Source: Sphingobium jiangsuense
Lineage (GTDB): Bacteria > Pseudomonadota > Alphaproteobacteria > Sphingomonadales > Sphingomonadaceae
Assembly (NCBI RefSeq): GCF_014196495.1
Contig: NZ_JACIDT010000002.1
Span: 62,001 to 126,000 of the forward strand
Length of the DNA stretch: 64,000 bases
Direction: 5' to 3'
Made by a program: the position numbers and the translations under genes. Below the pieces are notes generated by a model. That model had not been told where the DNA came from. It worked only from the letters and a program-made list of their open reading frames with translations, and did not search any database. Shown piece by piece: positions 42,864 to 52,619 of the stretch. Numbering within the stretch: position 1 is the stretch's first letter; each line of letters begins with the position of its first letter.

Positions 42864-43970
42864 TCAGGCGAGCGCCAGCACGCTCGTCAGCAGGGTGCGC
42901 ACCAGCTCCGCCTGTCCGCGCGCGCCGGTTTTGGCGTAGATTTTCTTGGAATAGTTGCGCGCCGTCTCGACCGACAGGCCCAGTTCCTTCGCCGCTTCCG
43001 CGATGCTGAGGCCCTGCGCCATCGCCCAGGCGAGTCGCGCTTCGCTGGGCAGCAGGCCGAACAGGTCGACAAGCTGCTCGTAGCGATCGACGTTCGACTG
43101 GCTGTCCCCGCGCAGATAGAGAATGGCGACCGGCGTATAGTTGGTGGAGACGGAGCGCTCGCTGAACGGGGCGACCAAAATGTCCATCCACGGATCGCGA
43201 TTGATGTTGATGGCCTTCGGGCGACCCCCTTCCCCGCGCGCGAAGGAGCGGACAAGCTCGGCGATTTCCCGGTCGATGGCGGGAAGGGCGGGGGTCAGCC
43301 GGTTGTAGCGGCCGCGTTTCAATATGCCCGATCGTTCCAGCAGCCGTTCCGCATGCTCGTCGCTGTCGACGATCCGGCATTGCGCGTCGAGCGTCAGCCA
43401 GCCGAAATTCAGGTTGCGTATCGCCCGCGACGTCACGGCGGAGCGGAAGCGTTCCCGTTCCAGCGCGACGAAGCTGCGCAGCGCGATGCGGACATGGGGC
43501 GCCAGCACCGCGAGGCGCGCGGCGATGGCGGCGCTGAAATCCCGGTCGGAGGCGATGCTGAGCCAGGCGGTGACGCCGTTCGGTTCGGTAATGCGCATGG
43601 TGCGCAGATAGCGCATGCCCGACGGCACCAGCAGTTCCTCGTAAAACGCCTGCTGCGTCGCATTGTCGGGGTCAAGCAATTCTGTCAGCGCATAAACTCT
43701 GCCTTCGCGCATCTGCCGATGGGGCAGGGGATCGCGCTCGAATTTTTCGAAGAAAAGCTGCCGCAGATGTTCCGGCGGGCGCTTTCCGGCGTAGAGCTCG
43801 ACGAAGCTGTTCTGGTCGTCGATCGGGCGGAAAATAAGGGTTGCGTAGGATGCGCCGGTCCTTGCACGGAGCTTTTCGAGGAAGCTCTGCCACAAGGGCT
43901 GCTCGAACATGCCTTCGTAAAGGGAGGTCAGGAGGTCGCCGTCGTCCAGTCGCATGCGGCTGATATACAT
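42864..43970 (-). CDS. LuxR-type transcriptional regulator
   Basis: 368-residue protein with a C-terminal LuxR/Fix[44 protein letters not shown] and [16 protein letters not shown]. The N-terminal ~270 residues lack an AHL-binding domain signature; the central [16 protein letters not shown] is PAS-like. The ligand is unknown. The start ATG at 43970 abuts the palindrome 43971-43986; an alternative ATG is at 43955. It is divergent from cysD, so it may control sulfate assimilation, its own gene, or both. Confidence 0.82.
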   Translation of the reverse strand: MYISRMRLDDGDLLTSLYEGMFEQPLWQSFLEKLRARTGASYATLIFRPIDDQNSFVELYAGKRPPEHLRQLFFEKFERDPLPHRQMREGRVYALTELLDPDNATQQAFYEELLVPSGMRYLRTMRITEPNGVTAWLSIASDRDFSAAIAARLAVLAPHVRIALRSFVALERERFRSAVTSRAIRNLNFGWLTLDAQCRIVDSDEHAERLLERSGILKRGRYNRLTPALPAIDREIAELVRSFARGEGGRPKAININRDPWMDILVAPFSERSVSTNYTPVAILYLRGDSQSNVDRYEQLVDLFGLLPSEARLAWAMAQGLSIAEAAKELGLSVETARNYSKKIYAKTGARGQAELVRTLLTSVLALA

Positions 43971-43986
43971 ACTCCCATATGGGAGT
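43971..43986. promoter_or_regulatory. Perfect 16-base palindrome between the LuxR gene and cysD
   Basis: ACTCCCATATGGGAGT (43971-43986) is fully self-complementary. It lies directly at the start codon of the LuxR-type gene and about 50 bases before the cysD start. It is a good candidate operator for one or both divergent genes. The GGGAG half could also act as a ribosome site for the regulator, though it is only one base from the ATG. Confidence 0.55.
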
Positions 43987-44039
43987 TCCAGCCCTGTCGG
44001 CCTTCTGTCATCCCCGCCGCAAGAAAAATGGAAGAGACG

Positions 44040-44951
44040 ATGGCAGACGCGAAAACACTTACCCATCTTGAGCGCCTGGAGGCCGAGAGCATTCACATCA
44101 TGCGCGAGGTCGTGGCGGAGGCCGAGCGTCCCGTTATGCTCTACAGCGTGGGCAAGGACAGCGCGGTGATGCTGCATCTGGCGCGCAAGGCCTTCTATCC
44201 CTCGCCGCCGCCCTTTCCGCTGCTCCATGTCGACACGACGTGGAAATTCCGCGCGATGTACGAGCTGCGCGACCGGATGGCGAAGGAAAGCGGCATGGAG
44301 CTGCTGGTCTATCACAACCCGGAGGCGCAGGAGCGGGGGATCAACCCGTTCGACCATGGCGCGTTGCACACCGACATGTGGAAGACCGAGGGGCTGAAGC
44401 AGGCGCTCGACCTCTACGGCTTCGATGCGGCGTTCGGCGGCGCGCGGCGCGACGAGGAAAAGAGCCGGGCGAAGGAGCGCATCTTCTCGTTCCGCACGGC
44501 CTCCCATAGCTGGGACCCGAAGAACCAGCGGCCGGAGCTGTGGAACCTCTATAATGCGAAGAAGAACAAGGGCGAGAGCATCCGCGTCTTTCCGATCAGC
44601 AACTGGACCGAGCTCGACATCTGGCAATATATCCAGCTCAACGACGTGCCGATCGTGCCGCTCTATTTCGCGGAGGAACGCCCGACGGTGGAGCGCGACG
44701 GCATGCTGCTGATGGTCGATGACGAGCGCTTCCCGCTGAAGCCCGGCGAGGAGCCGGTGATGCGCTCGATCCGCTTCCGCACGCTGGGCTGCTATCCGCT
44801 GACCGGCGCGGTGGAGAGCAAGGCGAGCACTCTTTCCGAGGTCATTCAGGAAACGCTGCTGACCACCACCTCCGAACGGCAGGGCCGCGCGATCGACAAG
44901 GACGCGGGCGGCGCGGGCATGGAGAAGAAGAAGCAGGAAGGGTATTTCTGA
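44040..44951 (+). CDS. cysD: Sulfate adenylyltransferase subunit 2
   Basis: 303-residue PP-loop ATP pyrophosphatase subunit that makes APS from sulfate and ATP together with Cys[20 protein letters not shown] carries the SGGxDS-like PP-loop, followed by [31 protein letters not shown] and [16 protein letters not shown]. The ATG at 44040 has GGAAGAG upstream; another in-frame ATG is at 44028. Length matches the E. coli protein (302). It is separated from cysN by a 209-base gap containing a large inverted repeat. Confidence 0.95.
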   Translation: MADAKTLTHLERLEAESIHIMREVVAEAERPVMLYSVGKDSAVMLHLARKAFYPSPPPFPLLHVDTTWKFRAMYELRDRMAKESGMELLVYHNPEAQERGINPFDHGALHTDMWKTEGLKQALDLYGFDAAFGGARRDEEKSRAKERIFSFRTASHSWDPKNQRPELWNLYNAKKNKGESIRVFPISNWTELDIWQYIQLNDVPIVPLYFAEERPTVERDGMLLMVDDERFPLKPGEEPVMRSIRFRTLGCYPLTGAVESKASTLSEVIQETLLTTTSERQGRAIDKDAGGAGMEKKKQEGYF

Positions 44952-44971
44952 TGGTGGCGCCGGGCCGGGTT

Positions 44972-45120
44972 TTCACGCGGAGACGCGGAGACGCGGAGTG
45001 CACGCGCCCGTGGCGAAGCCACGCTGTCAGACAGGCAGCTTCCCCGGACGCAAGGTCGGAGTGGATCGGGGGGCCTTCGGCCCGTTCCACCTTCTCCGCG
45101 CCTCCGCGTCTCCGCGCGAA
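44972..45120. repeat. Large inverted repeat inside the cysD-cysN gap
   Basis: Left arm TTCACGCGGAGACGCGGAGA and onward (44972-44998) and right arm TTCTCCGCGCCTCCGCGTCT and onward (45092-45120) are near-complements over about 27 bases. The 93 bases between contain CGGGGGGCCTTCGGCCCG-like pairing. The CGCGGAGA units are themselves tandemly repeated. It resembles a MITE or REP composite and lies between genes that usually form one operon. Confidence 0.8.
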
Positions 45121-45160
45121 CCGATAATCACAGCCCTGCCCGCAGGGAAGGATCAAGCCA

Positions 45161-47074
45161 ATGACTGATGTCACCGACGAACCCATTTACAAGACCGACG
45201 CGCTGATCGCGGAGGATATCGACCGTTATCTCGACGTGCACCAGCACAAGTCGATGCTGCGCTTCATCACCTGCGGCAGCGTGGACGACGGCAAGTCGAC
45301 GCTGATCGGCCGGCTGCTCTACGACAGCAAGATGATCTTCGAGGATCAACTGGCCGCGCTGGAAGCGGACAGCAAGCGCGTGGGCACGCAGGGACAGGAG
45401 ATCGATTTCGCGCTGCTGGTCGACGGCCTCGCCGCCGAGCGCGAGCAGGGGATCACCATCGACGTCGCCTATCGCTTCTTCACCACGGAAAAGCGCAAGT
45501 TCATCGTCGCCGACACGCCGGGGCACGAGCAGTATACCCGCAACATGGTGACGGGCGCGTCCACCGCCGATCTGGCGGTGATCCTCGTCGACGCGCGCAA
45601 GGGCATCCTCACCCAGACGCGGCGGCACAGCTATCTCTGCCATCTGCTGGGCATCCGCAACATCGTGCTGGCGGTGAACAAGATGGATCTGGTCGGCTAC
45701 GACCAGGCGGTGTTCAACCGCATCGTGATGACCTATCGCGCCTTTGCGAGCGAGATCGGCATCACCCATTTCCTCGCCATCCCGATTTCCGGTTTCAAGG
45801 GCGACAATATCACCGGGCCTTCCGACAATACGCCCTGGTATAAGGGTCCCTCGCTGATCGAGCATCTGGAGACGGTCGAGGTCGATCAGGCCGCGGACCG
45901 GGCCAGGCCCTTCCGCATGCCGGTGCAATGGGTCAACCGCCCCAATCTCGACTTCCGGGGCTTTTCCGGGCTGATCGCGACCGGCACGGTGAAGCCGGGC
46001 GACGCGATCCGTGTGCTGCCCTCGGGCAAGACCAGCACGATCAGCCGCATCGTCACGCTGGATGGCGATCTGGACGAGGCCGTCGCGGGCCAGTCGGTGA
46101 CCTTGTGCTTCGCCGACGAGATCGACTGCTCGCGCGGCGACGTGATCGCGATCGCCGACAGTCCGCCGCAGGCCGCCGACCAGTTCGAGGCGACCATCGT
46201 GTGGATGGCCGATGAGGAGATGCTGCCGGGCCGTTCCTATTGGCTGAAGATCGGCACGCAGACCGTGTCGGCGAGCGTGCAGGCGCCCAAATATCAGGTC
46301 AACGTCAACACGATGGAGCATCTGGCGGCCAAGACGCTGGACTTGAACGCGATCGGCGTCGCCAACCTGTCGACCGACAAGCCGGTGGTGTTCGAGCCCT
46401 ATGCCGACAATCGCGCGCTGGGCGGCTTCATCCTGATCGACAAGATCAGCAATGCGACCGTCGCGGCGGGCATGCTGCACTTCTCGCTTCGCCGCGCGCA
46501 GAATGTGCACTGGCAGCCGACCGACATCGGCCGCGAGCATCATGCCGCGCTCAAGAACCAGCAGCCCGCTGTGCTGTGGTTCACCGGGCTGTCGGGCGCG
46601 GGCAAATCCACCATCGCCAATCTGGTGGAAAAGAAGCTGGCGCGGATGAACCGGCACACCTTCCTGCTCGACGGCGACAATGTGCGCCACGGCCTCAACC
46701 GCGACCTCGGCTTCACCGACGCCGACCGGGTGGAGAATATCCGCCGCGTCGGCGAGGTGGCGAAGCTGATGACCGATGCGGGGCTGATCGTCATCACCGC
46801 CTTCATCTCGCCCTTCCGCTCGGAGCGGGACATGGTGCGGCAGATGATGCGGCCGGGCGAGTTCGTCGAGATCTTCATCGACACGCCGCTGGCCGAGGCT
46901 GAGGCGCGCGACGTCAAGGGCCTGTACAAGAAGGCGCGGGCCGGGGAACTGAAGAACTTCACCGGCATCGACAGCCCCTATGAGGCGCCGGAGAACCCGG
47001 AGATCCGCATCGACACCACCGGCATGAGCGCCGAGGAAGCCGCCGAGGCGATCGTCGCGAGGCTGATCCCTTGA
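45161..47074 (+). CDS. cysNC: Bifunctional sulfate adenylyltransferase subunit 1 / APS kinase
   Basis: 637-residue fusion. Residues 1-440 are the GTPase Cys[21 protein letters not shown] (G1), [17 protein letters not shown] (G3) and [13 protein letters not shown] (G4), followed by the EF-Tu-like barrels. Residues ~450-637 are the APS kinase Cys[22 protein letters not shown]-loop, [15 protein letters not shown] and [11 protein letters not shown]. It makes APS with CysD and phosphorylates it to PAPS. Fused CysNC is common in alphaproteobacteria. The stop overlaps cysQ. Confidence 0.96.
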   Translation: MTDVTDEPIYKTDALIAEDIDRYLDVHQHKSMLRFITCGSVDDGKSTLIGRLLYDSKMIFEDQLAALEADSKRVGTQGQEIDFALLVDGLAAEREQGITIDVAYRFFTTEKRKFIVADTPGHEQYTRNMVTGASTADLAVILVDARKGILTQTRRHSYLCHLLGIRNIVLAVNKMDLVGYDQAVFNRIVMTYRAFASEIGITHFLAIPISGFKGDNITGPSDNTPWYKGPSLIEHLETVEVDQAADRARPFRMPVQWVNRPNLDFRGFSGLIATGTVKPGDAIRVLPSGKTSTISRIVTLDGDLDEAVAGQSVTLCFADEIDCSRGDVIAIADSPPQAADQFEATIVWMADEEMLPGRSYWLKIGTQTVSASVQAPKYQVNVNTMEHLAAKTLDLNAIGVANLSTDKPVVFEPYADNRALGGFILIDKISNATVAAGMLHFSLRRAQNVHWQPTDIGREHHAALKNQQPAVLWFTGLSGAGKSTIANLVEKKLARMNRHTFLLDGDNVRHGLNRDLGFTDADRVENIRRVGEVAKLMTDAGLIVITAFISPFRSERDMVRQMMRPGEFVEIFIDTPLAEAEARDVKGLYKKARAGELKNFTGIDSPYEAPENPEIRIDTTGMSAEEAAEAIVARLIP

Positions 47075-47871
47075 GCGGGGCGGCCTTGAGCGGGGACGCG
47101 TTCGATCCCGCCGCGCTGACCGACGCGGAACTGGCCGCCCATCTGGCGCATCATGCCGGGCGCATCCTGCTCGCGGTGCGGGAGGCGGGCGTGTTTGCGG
47201 AAAAGTCGCTCGGCAAGGCGGGAGACCAGACCGCCAACCAGTTCCTCGTCCACGCGCTGCGCGAATTGCGGCCCGACGACGGCCTTCTTTCCGAGGAGAG
47301 CAAGGACACGCCCGCGCGCCTGGCCAAGCGCCGGGTATGGATCGTCGATCCGGTCGATGGCACGCGCGAATATGGGGAGGGGCGACCCGACTGGGCGGTG
47401 CATGTCGGTCTTGCGATCGACGGCGTGCCCGTCCTCGGCGCGGTGGCGCTGCCGGGGCTGAACGCGGACGGCACGGGCGGCGGCGCGGTGCTGCGCTCCG
47501 ACCGGGTTGCGCCGCTGCCGCCCGCCGGAACGCCGCCGCGCATGGTGGTGAGCCGCACCCGCCCCGCCGCCGAGGCGCTGGCGGTCGCGGGCAAGCTGGG
47601 CGCGAAGCTTGTCCCCATGGGCTCGGCCGGCGCCAAGGCGATGGCGATCCTGCGCGGAGAGGCCGATATCTACCTCCATTCCGGCGGCCAGTATGAATGG
47701 GACAGCTGCGCGCCCGCCGCCGTCGCTCTTGCCCACGGCCTCCACGCCTCCCGCATCGACGGCTCGCCGCTCGTCTACAACCAGCGCGACGTCTCGATGC
47801 CGGACCTGCTCATCTGCCGCAAGGAACATGCCGGCCCCATCCTCGATCTCCTCGCGGAGATTGCCGCCTGA
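47071..47871 (+). CDS. cysQ: 3'(2'),5'-bisphosphate nucleotidase
   Basis: 266-residue Li-sensitive, Mg-dependent phosphatase of the IMPase fold that removes PAP formed when PAPS is used. [20 protein letters not shown] is the metal-binding DPxDGT motif, with [11 protein letters not shown] before it and [16 protein letters not shown] carrying WD at the C-terminus. The TTG at 47071 overlaps the cysNC stop (TTGA). The stop overlaps the TauE/SafE gene (TGATG), giving a coupled operon cysNC-cysQ-exporter. Confidence 0.9.
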   Translation: MSGAALSGDAFDPAALTDAELAAHLAHHAGRILLAVREAGVFAEKSLGKAGDQTANQFLVHALRELRPDDGLLSEESKDTPARLAKRRVWIVDPVDGTREYGEGRPDWAVHVGLAIDGVPVLGAVALPGLNADGTGGGAVLRSDRVAPLPPAGTPPRMVVSRTRPAAEALAVAGKLGAKLVPMGSAGAKAMAILRGEADIYLHSGGQYEWDSCAPAAVALAHGLHASRIDGSPLVYNQRDVSMPDLLICRKEHAGPILDLLAEIAA

Positions 47872-48650
47872 TGGATTTCCTGCATCCGGTTTGCGGGTTC
47901 ATCGTCGGGATCATGGTGGGATTGACCGGGGTAGGGGGCGGATCGCTGATGGCGCCGCTGATGATCCTGCTGCTGGGCGTCGCGCCGACGACGGCGGTGG
48001 GAACGGATCTCTGGTTCGCCGGCATCACCAAGATGGTCGGCGGCACGGTGCATCACGGGCAGGGGCATGCCGACTGGCAGATCGTCCGACGCCTCTGTAT
48101 CGGCAGTCTGCCCGCGGCCGGGCTGACGCTTTATTATCTGTCCTCGTCCCACATGCCGCAGGTGAAGGGCGGCCTGATCGTGCAGGTGCTGGGCGGCATA
48201 TTGATCGTCACCGCCGCCGTCACCCTGATGCAGAAGAGGGTGCGCGACGTGGCGCTGTGCCTGGAAGGCGCGCATATTGCGTTCCTGCGGCGCATCCTGC
48301 CCGCGATGACGGTGCTGGCCGGGGTGGTTCTCGGCGCGGTGGTGACGCTGACCTCCGTGGGCGCGGGCGCGCTGGGGGCGACGATGCTGGTGATGCTCTA
48401 CCCGCTACGCATGACGCCGGGGAAGGTGGTCGGCACCGATATCGTCCATGCCGTGCCGCTGACGTTGCTGGCCGGGCTGGGCCATTTCTGGATGGGCCAT
48501 GTCGACCTGATGCTGCTGGGCTCGCTGCTGCTCGGCTCGATTCCGGGCATCGTCATCGGTTCCCGCCTTACCGGCATGATTAACCCCGCTTATTTGCGCA
48601 CCGCGCTGGCCGCGATGCTGCTTTTGTCGGGCATCCGCCTGCTGGGTTGA
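47871..48650 (+). CDS. TauE/SafE-family sulfite or sulfur-compound exporter
   Basis: 259-residue membrane protein with about eight helices. Repeated motifs are GFIVGIMVGLTGVGGGSLM near the start and LTSVGAGALGATMLVMLYPL in the second half, the glycine-rich G-G-G turns of TauE/SafE. Position in a cys operon supports export or uptake of sulfite, sulfate or a sulfonate, but the substrate is not proven. The ATG at 47871 overlaps the cysQ TGA. A longer in-frame start at 47697 lies within cysQ. The 103-base gap to nuoA contains a Fur-like palindrome. Confidence 0.87.
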   Translation: MDFLHPVCGFIVGIMVGLTGVGGGSLMAPLMILLLGVAPTTAVGTDLWFAGITKMVGGTVHHGQGHADWQIVRRLCIGSLPAAGLTLYYLSSSHMPQVKGGLIVQVLGGILIVTAAVTLMQKRVRDVALCLEGAHIAFLRRILPAMTVLAGVVLGAVVTLTSVGAGALGATMLVMLYPLRMTPGKVVGTDIVHAVPLTLLAGLGHFWMGHVDLMLLGSLLLGSIPGIVIGSRLTGMINPAYLRTALAAMLLLSGIRLLG

Positions 48651-48674
48651 GCGCGCCCGCGCGAACTCGCCAAT

Positions 48675-48689
48675 TGCGAGTCATTCTCA
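48675..48689. promoter_or_regulatory. Fur-like 7-1-7 dyad upstream of nuoA
   Basis: TGCGAGT-C-ATTCTCA (48675-48689), imperfect arms matching at five of seven positions. It resembles the TGCGAATnATTCGCA type bound by alphaproteobacterial Fur and related regulators, and lies 77 bases before the nuoA start. Recognition is from memory of the motif. Promoter boxes are not obvious. Confidence 0.35.
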
Positions 48690-48765
48690 TGGGTCCACCC
48701 CCTTGCTTCGCATGTGCAGCGGGCCTAAAGCGCCCCGGTAAACACCCACACTCGTGTCGCAGGGG

Positions 48766-49146
48766 ATGAACTTGGTCGACCTCGCCCAATATCTGCCGAT
48801 CCTCCTATTTCTGGCCATCGCGCTGATCCTGTCCAGCGCCTTCGTGTTCCTGCCGATGATCGTCGGCCGCCTGACCGGGGCGCACAAGCCGGATCCGGAA
48901 AAGCTCAGCGAATATGAATGCGGCTTTCCGGCGTTCGAGGATCCCCGCAACCAGTTTGACGTTCGATTCTATCTGGTCGCGATTCTCTTCATCATCTTCG
49001 ATCTGGAGGCGGCGTTCCTGTTCCCCTGGGCGGTCAGCCTGGAACAGATCGGCTGGACCGGGTGGGCGACGATGATGGTGTTTATCGGCGAGCTTGTCCT
49101 CGGCCTCATCTATGCGTGGAAGAAGGGAGCACTGGATTGGGAGTAG
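48766..49146 (+). CDS. nuoA: NADH-quinone oxidoreductase subunit A
   Basis: Small membrane subunit of complex I (126 residues) with three helices. It contains [20 protein letters not shown], the conserved Cys-containing loop, and [13 protein letters not shown]. Possible starts are the ATG 48766, GTG 48754 or TTG 48772; AGGGG fits the TTG best, with [11 protein letters not shown] resembling related NuoA starts. It overlaps nuoB by 10 bases. First gene of the 14-gene operon. Confidence 0.95.
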   Translation: MNLVDLAQYLPILLFLAIALILSSAFVFLPMIVGRLTGAHKPDPEKLSEYECGFPAFEDPRNQFDVRFYLVAILFIIFDLEAAFLFPWAVSLEQIGWTGWATMMVFIGELVLGLIYAWKKGALDWE

Positions 49147-49691
49147 AGCTAGAGCGGCCCGCGACCGGCCGGGTGCCCGCGCCCGGTACGCAGCCCGACC
49201 CCGACTTTTTCAAATCCCTTTCCGATGAGGTGGGCAACAAGGGCTTCCTTGTCACCTCGACGGAAGAGCTGTTCCAGTGGGCCCGCACCGGCTCGCTGTG
49301 GTGGATGACCTTCGGCCTCGCCTGCTGCGCGGTCGAGATGATCCATGTGAACATGCCCCGCTACGACATGGAGCGCTTCGGCGCCGCCCCGCGCGCGTCC
49401 CCGCGCCAGAGCGACGTGATGATCGTCGCGGGCACGCTGTGCAACAAGATGGCCCCGGCGCTGCGCAAGGTCTACGACCAGATGAGCGAGCCCAAATATG
49501 TCATCTCGATGGGCAGCTGCGCCAATGGCGGCGGCTATTATCATTACAGCTACAGTGTCGTGCGCGGCTGCGACCGGGTGGTGCCGGTCGACATCTACGT
49601 GCCGGGCTGCCCCCCGACCGCCGAGGCGCTGCTCTACGGCGTGATGCAGTTGCAGCGGAAGATCCGCCGCATCGGCACGGTCGAGCGGTAA
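49137..49691 (+). CDS. nuoB: NADH-quinone oxidoreductase subunit B
   Basis: Peripheral-arm subunit carrying cluster N2, the last iron-sulfur centre before quinone; 184 residues. Ligands are the tandem Cys in [10 protein letters not shown], one in GTLCNKM-type sequence or [10 protein letters not shown], and one in [30 protein letters not shown] is the typical segment before the third. The TTG start at 49137 with AAGGGAG 8 bases upstream overlaps nuoA by 10 bases. Confidence 0.96.
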   Translation: MGVELERPATGRVPAPGTQPDPDFFKSLSDEVGNKGFLVTSTEELFQWARTGSLWWMTFGLACCAVEMIHVNMPRYDMERFGAAPRASPRQSDVMIVAGTLCNKMAPALRKVYDQMSEPKYVISMGSCANGGGYYHYSYSVVRGCDRVVPVDIYVPGCPPTAEALLYGVMQLQRKIRRIGTVER

Positions 49692-49703
49692 GGAGGACGC
49701 GTC

Positions 49704-50339
49704 ATGGGTCATAATGCTCCTGCCGTCGTCAATCCCGAAGGCATCGCGGACGAACTGCGCGCGCTGGTCGGCGCCGATCTGATTGCGCTGGTCGAGGCGC
49801 ATGACGAGATCACGCTGATCGTCGCCCGCGAGTCGATCGAGCGGGTGATGGTGAAGCTGCGCGACGAAGCCGCCTATCAGCAGCTGATGGAGATCGCCGG
49901 CGTCGATTATCTCGACCGCGCGGAGCGGTTCGAGGTCGTCTATCATCTCCTCTCGGTCACGCGGAACCATCGTGTGCGGGTGAAGGTCAGCACCGACGAG
50001 GCGACCCCGGTGCCGTCCGTCACCGCGATCTGGCCGGTCGCGGGCTGGCTGGAGCGCGAGGTGTACGACATGTACGGCGTCATCTTCTCCGGCAATGAAG
50101 ACCTGCGCCGTATCCTCACCGATTACGGCTTTTCCGGCTATCCGCAGCGCAAGGACTTCCCGCTCACCGGCTATGTCGAGCTGCGCTATTCGGAAGAGGA
50201 CAAGCGCGTCGTCTACGAGCCGGTGAAGCTGGCGCAGGATTTCCGCAATTTCGACTTCATGAGCCCGTGGGAAGGCGCGCAATATGTGCTTCCGGGCGAC
50301 GAAAAGGCTTCGGAGAACGCCTCGGAGAAAAAGGCATGA
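49704..50339 (+). CDS. nuoC: NADH-quinone oxidoreductase subunit C
   Basis: 30-kDa-type subunit of complex I (211 residues) of the peripheral arm. The conserved ED motif region is [20 protein letters not shown], then [20 protein letters not shown] and [14 protein letters not shown]. The C-terminal [12 protein letters not shown] tail is polar. The ATG at 49704 follows the nuoB stop by 12 bases with AGGAGG. It overlaps nuoD as ATGA. It is not fused to nuoD as in E. coli. Confidence 0.97.
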   Translation: MGHNAPAVVNPEGIADELRALVGADLIALVEAHDEITLIVARESIERVMVKLRDEAAYQQLMEIAGVDYLDRAERFEVVYHLLSVTRNHRVRVKVSTDEATPVPSVTAIWPVAGWLEREVYDMYGVIFSGNEDLRRILTDYGFSGYPQRKDFPLTGYVELRYSEEDKRVVYEPVKLAQDFRNFDFMSPWEGAQYVLPGDEKASENASEKKA

Positions 50340-51598
50340 GCGCCGAGACTCTTGAACAGGCCGGAAAGGCCGCCGCGAGCGGCAAGCGCACGGTGACGGT
50401 CGGCAACGGCGCGGGTTCCGACATTGACGGCATCGAGAATTATACCGTCAATTTCGGTCCGCAGCATCCCGCCGCGCACGGCGTGTTGCGCCTCGTCATG
50501 GAAATGGACGGCGAGATCGTCGAGCGCTGCGACCCGCATATTGGCCTGCTGCATCGCGGCACCGAAAAGCTGATCGAGCACAAGACCTATTTGCAGGCGC
50601 TCCCCTATTTCGACCGGCTCGACTATTGCTCGCCGCTCGGCATGGAGCACAGCTATGTGCTGGCGATCGAGAAGCTGCTGAACCTCGAAGTGCCGCTGCG
50701 CGCGCAATATCTGCGCGTGTTCTTCGCGGAGCTGACGCGCATCTGCAACCACATGCTGAACCTTGGCAGCCATGTGATGGACGTCGGCGCGATGACGCCG
50801 AACCTGTGGCTGTTCGAAATCCGCGAGGATTGCCTCAACTTCTTCGAGCGCGCGTCCGGCGCGCGCATGCACAGCGCCTGGTTCCGCCCCGGCGGCGTCC
50901 ATCAGGACGTGCCGCTCAAGCTGCTGACCGACATCGGCGAATGGCTCGACACCCGCCTGCCGCGCCTGTTCGAGGATGCGATCAGCCTCGTCGCCGACAA
51001 CCGCATCTTCAAGCAGCGCAATGTCGACATCGCCGTGGTGTCGAAGGAAGACGCGCTGCGCTGGGGCTTTTCCGGCCCGATGATCCGCGGCTCCGGCATC
51101 GCCTGGGATATCCGCAAGGCGCAGCCCTATGACGTCTACGACCGGATGGAATTCGACGTTCCGGTCGGCACCAATTACGACTGCTACGACCGCTTCATGG
51201 TCCGCGTCGAAGAGGTGCGCCAGTCCGCCCGCATCATGAAGCAATGCCTTCAGCAGATGCCGGAAGGGCCGATCGCCTCGCTCGACCGCAAGGTGGTGCC
51301 GCCCAGGCGCGCCGAGATGAAGAGTAGCATGGAAGCGCTCATTCATCACTTCAAGCTCTACACCGAGGGCTTCCACGTTCCGGCGGGCGAGGTCTATGTC
51401 GCCACCGAAAGCCCGAAGGGCGAGTTCGGCGTCTATCTGGTCAGCGACGGCAGCAACAAGCCCTATCGCTGCAAGATCCGCCCGACCGCCTTTTCCCACC
51501 TTCAGGCGATGGATTTCCTGATGAAGGGCCACATGCTGGCGGACGTCACCGCCGTGCTGGGCGCCATGGATATCGTGTTCGGGGAGTGCGACCGATGA
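50336..51598 (+). CDS. nuoD: NADH-quinone oxidoreductase subunit D
   Basis: 49-kDa subunit (420 residues) that forms the quinone site next to N2. Hallmarks are [58 protein letters not shown]-equivalent [14 protein letters not shown] and [13 protein letters not shown]. The C-terminus [15 protein letters not shown] is invariant. The ATG at 50336 has GGAGAAAAAGG upstream and overlaps the nuoC TGA. It overlaps the NTF2-like gene as ATGA. Confidence 0.97.
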   Translation: MSAETLEQAGKAAASGKRTVTVGNGAGSDIDGIENYTVNFGPQHPAAHGVLRLVMEMDGEIVERCDPHIGLLHRGTEKLIEHKTYLQALPYFDRLDYCSPLGMEHSYVLAIEKLLNLEVPLRAQYLRVFFAELTRICNHMLNLGSHVMDVGAMTPNLWLFEIREDCLNFFERASGARMHSAWFRPGGVHQDVPLKLLTDIGEWLDTRLPRLFEDAISLVADNRIFKQRNVDIAVVSKEDALRWGFSGPMIRGSGIAWDIRKAQPYDVYDRMEFDVPVGTNYDCYDRFMVRVEEVRQSARIMKQCLQQMPEGPIASLDRKVVPPRRAEMKSSMEALIHHFKLYTEGFHVPAGEVYVATESPKGEFGVYLVSDGSNKPYRCKIRPTAFSHLQAMDFLMKGHMLADVTAVLGAMDIVFGECDR

Positions 51599-51954
51599 GC
51601 GCAGCAGATCGTCTGGCGACGGCGGAGGCGATGATCGCCGCCTATAACGCGCAGGACGCCGACAAATATGTGACCTACATGACGGACGACGCCTGCGAGG
51701 CGGGATATCGCGGTGCGGTGGTGCGCGAGGGCAAGGAAGGCACGCGCGCGGGGCTGAACGCGATGTTCGCCGATTTTCCCGAAAACCGCGTCGAGATCGT
51801 CGGCCGCCATGCGTTCCCCGATTATGTCGTGCTGCATGAGCGAGTCACGCGCGGCGTGAAGAAGGGCGATAGCGAGCCGACGCCGGGCTTCGACGTGATC
51901 GCCGTCTATAGTTTCGAGGGCGAGAAGGTTTCTCGCGTGGAGTTCATTCGCTGA
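51595..51954 (+). CDS. NTF2/SnoaL-like protein inserted in the nuo operon
   Basis: 119-residue protein with the cone-shaped SnoaL/NTF2-like fold. [20 protein letters not shown] at the N-terminus is the long helix typical of the fold, followed by [20 protein letters not shown] and beta strands to the C-terminus [19 protein letters not shown]. It has no enzyme motif I can name, and no complex I subunit has this fold. The start overlaps the nuoD stop (ATGA) and its stop overlaps the nuoE start (TGATG), so it is translated as part of the operon. Possible roles are assembly, a small ligand-binding accessory, or an unrelated passenger gene. Confidence 0.78.
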   Translation: MSAADRLATAEAMIAAYNAQDADKYVTYMTDDACEAGYRGAVVREGKEGTRAGLNAMFADFPENRVEIVGRHAFPDYVVLHERVTRGVKKGDSEPTPGFDVIAVYSFEGEKVSRVEFIR

Positions 51955-52619
51955 TGGCTGACGCACCGCAAATTCCCGATGAAGCCGAGGTCCGCGCCCG
52001 CTGGGGCGGGTTCCAGTGGACGCCGGAAAATGCCGAGCAGGCGAAGAAGGTGATCGCCCGCTATCCCGAAGGGCGCCAGCAGTCGGCGGTGATGCCGCTG
52101 CTCGACCTCGCCCAGCGGCAGGTCGGCGCGGAAACGCAGACCCAGGGCTGGCTGCCGGTGCCGGTGATCGAATATGTCGCCGACCAGCTCGACATGCCCT
52201 ATATGCGCGCCTACGAGGTCGCGACCTTCTACACCATGTACAATCTGGCGCCGGTCGGCCGCTATCATGTGCAGGTCTGCGGCACCACGCCCTGCATGCT
52301 GCGCGGGTCGGACGATGTGCTGGCCGCATGCCGGAACAAGGGGCTGGTCAAGGGCCACACCACGCCCGACGGCCTCTTCACGCTGACCGAGGTGGAGTGC
52401 CTCGGCGCCTGCACCAACGCGCCGATGGTGCAGATCAACGACGATAATTTCGAAGACCTGACCTATGACAGCATGACCGCGATCCTTGAGGATCTGGCGT
52501 CGGGCAAGCAGCCCAGGGTCGGGCCGCAAATCGACCGGCAGACCAGCTGCCCCGAAGGCGGGCCGACCACGCTCAAGGAAATGGTCAGCGAAAATCACGA
52601 TTACAGGGGGCAGTGGTAA
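51954..52619 (+). CDS. nuoE: NADH-quinone oxidoreductase subunit E
   Basis: 24-kDa thioredoxin-like subunit carrying the 2Fe-2S cluster N1a (221 residues). Cluster ligands are two Cys in [14 protein letters not shown] and two in [14 protein letters not shown]. The N-terminus [20 protein letters not shown] leads to [19 protein letters not shown]. The C-terminal region past residue 175 is polar and the end [18 protein letters not shown] is typical of alphaproteobacterial NuoE. It overlaps the NTF2-like gene by one base and nuoF as TAATG. Confidence 0.96.
   Translation: MADAPQIPDEAEVRARWGGFQWTPENAEQAKKVIARYPEGRQQSAVMPLLDLAQRQVGAETQTQGWLPVPVIEYVADQLDMPYMRAYEVATFYTMYNLAPVGRYHVQVCGTTPCMLRGSDDVLAACRNKGLVKGHTTPDGLFTLTEVECLGACTNAPMVQINDDNFEDLTYDSMTAILEDLASGKQPRVGPQIDRQTSCPEGGPTTLKEMVSENHDYRGQW

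Noticed and set aside
42783..44039. A long N-terminal extension of the cysD frame
   Set aside because: The frame runs over the LuxR-type gene on the other strand. The CysD family begins near [11 protein letters not shown] at 44040, with a ribosome site.
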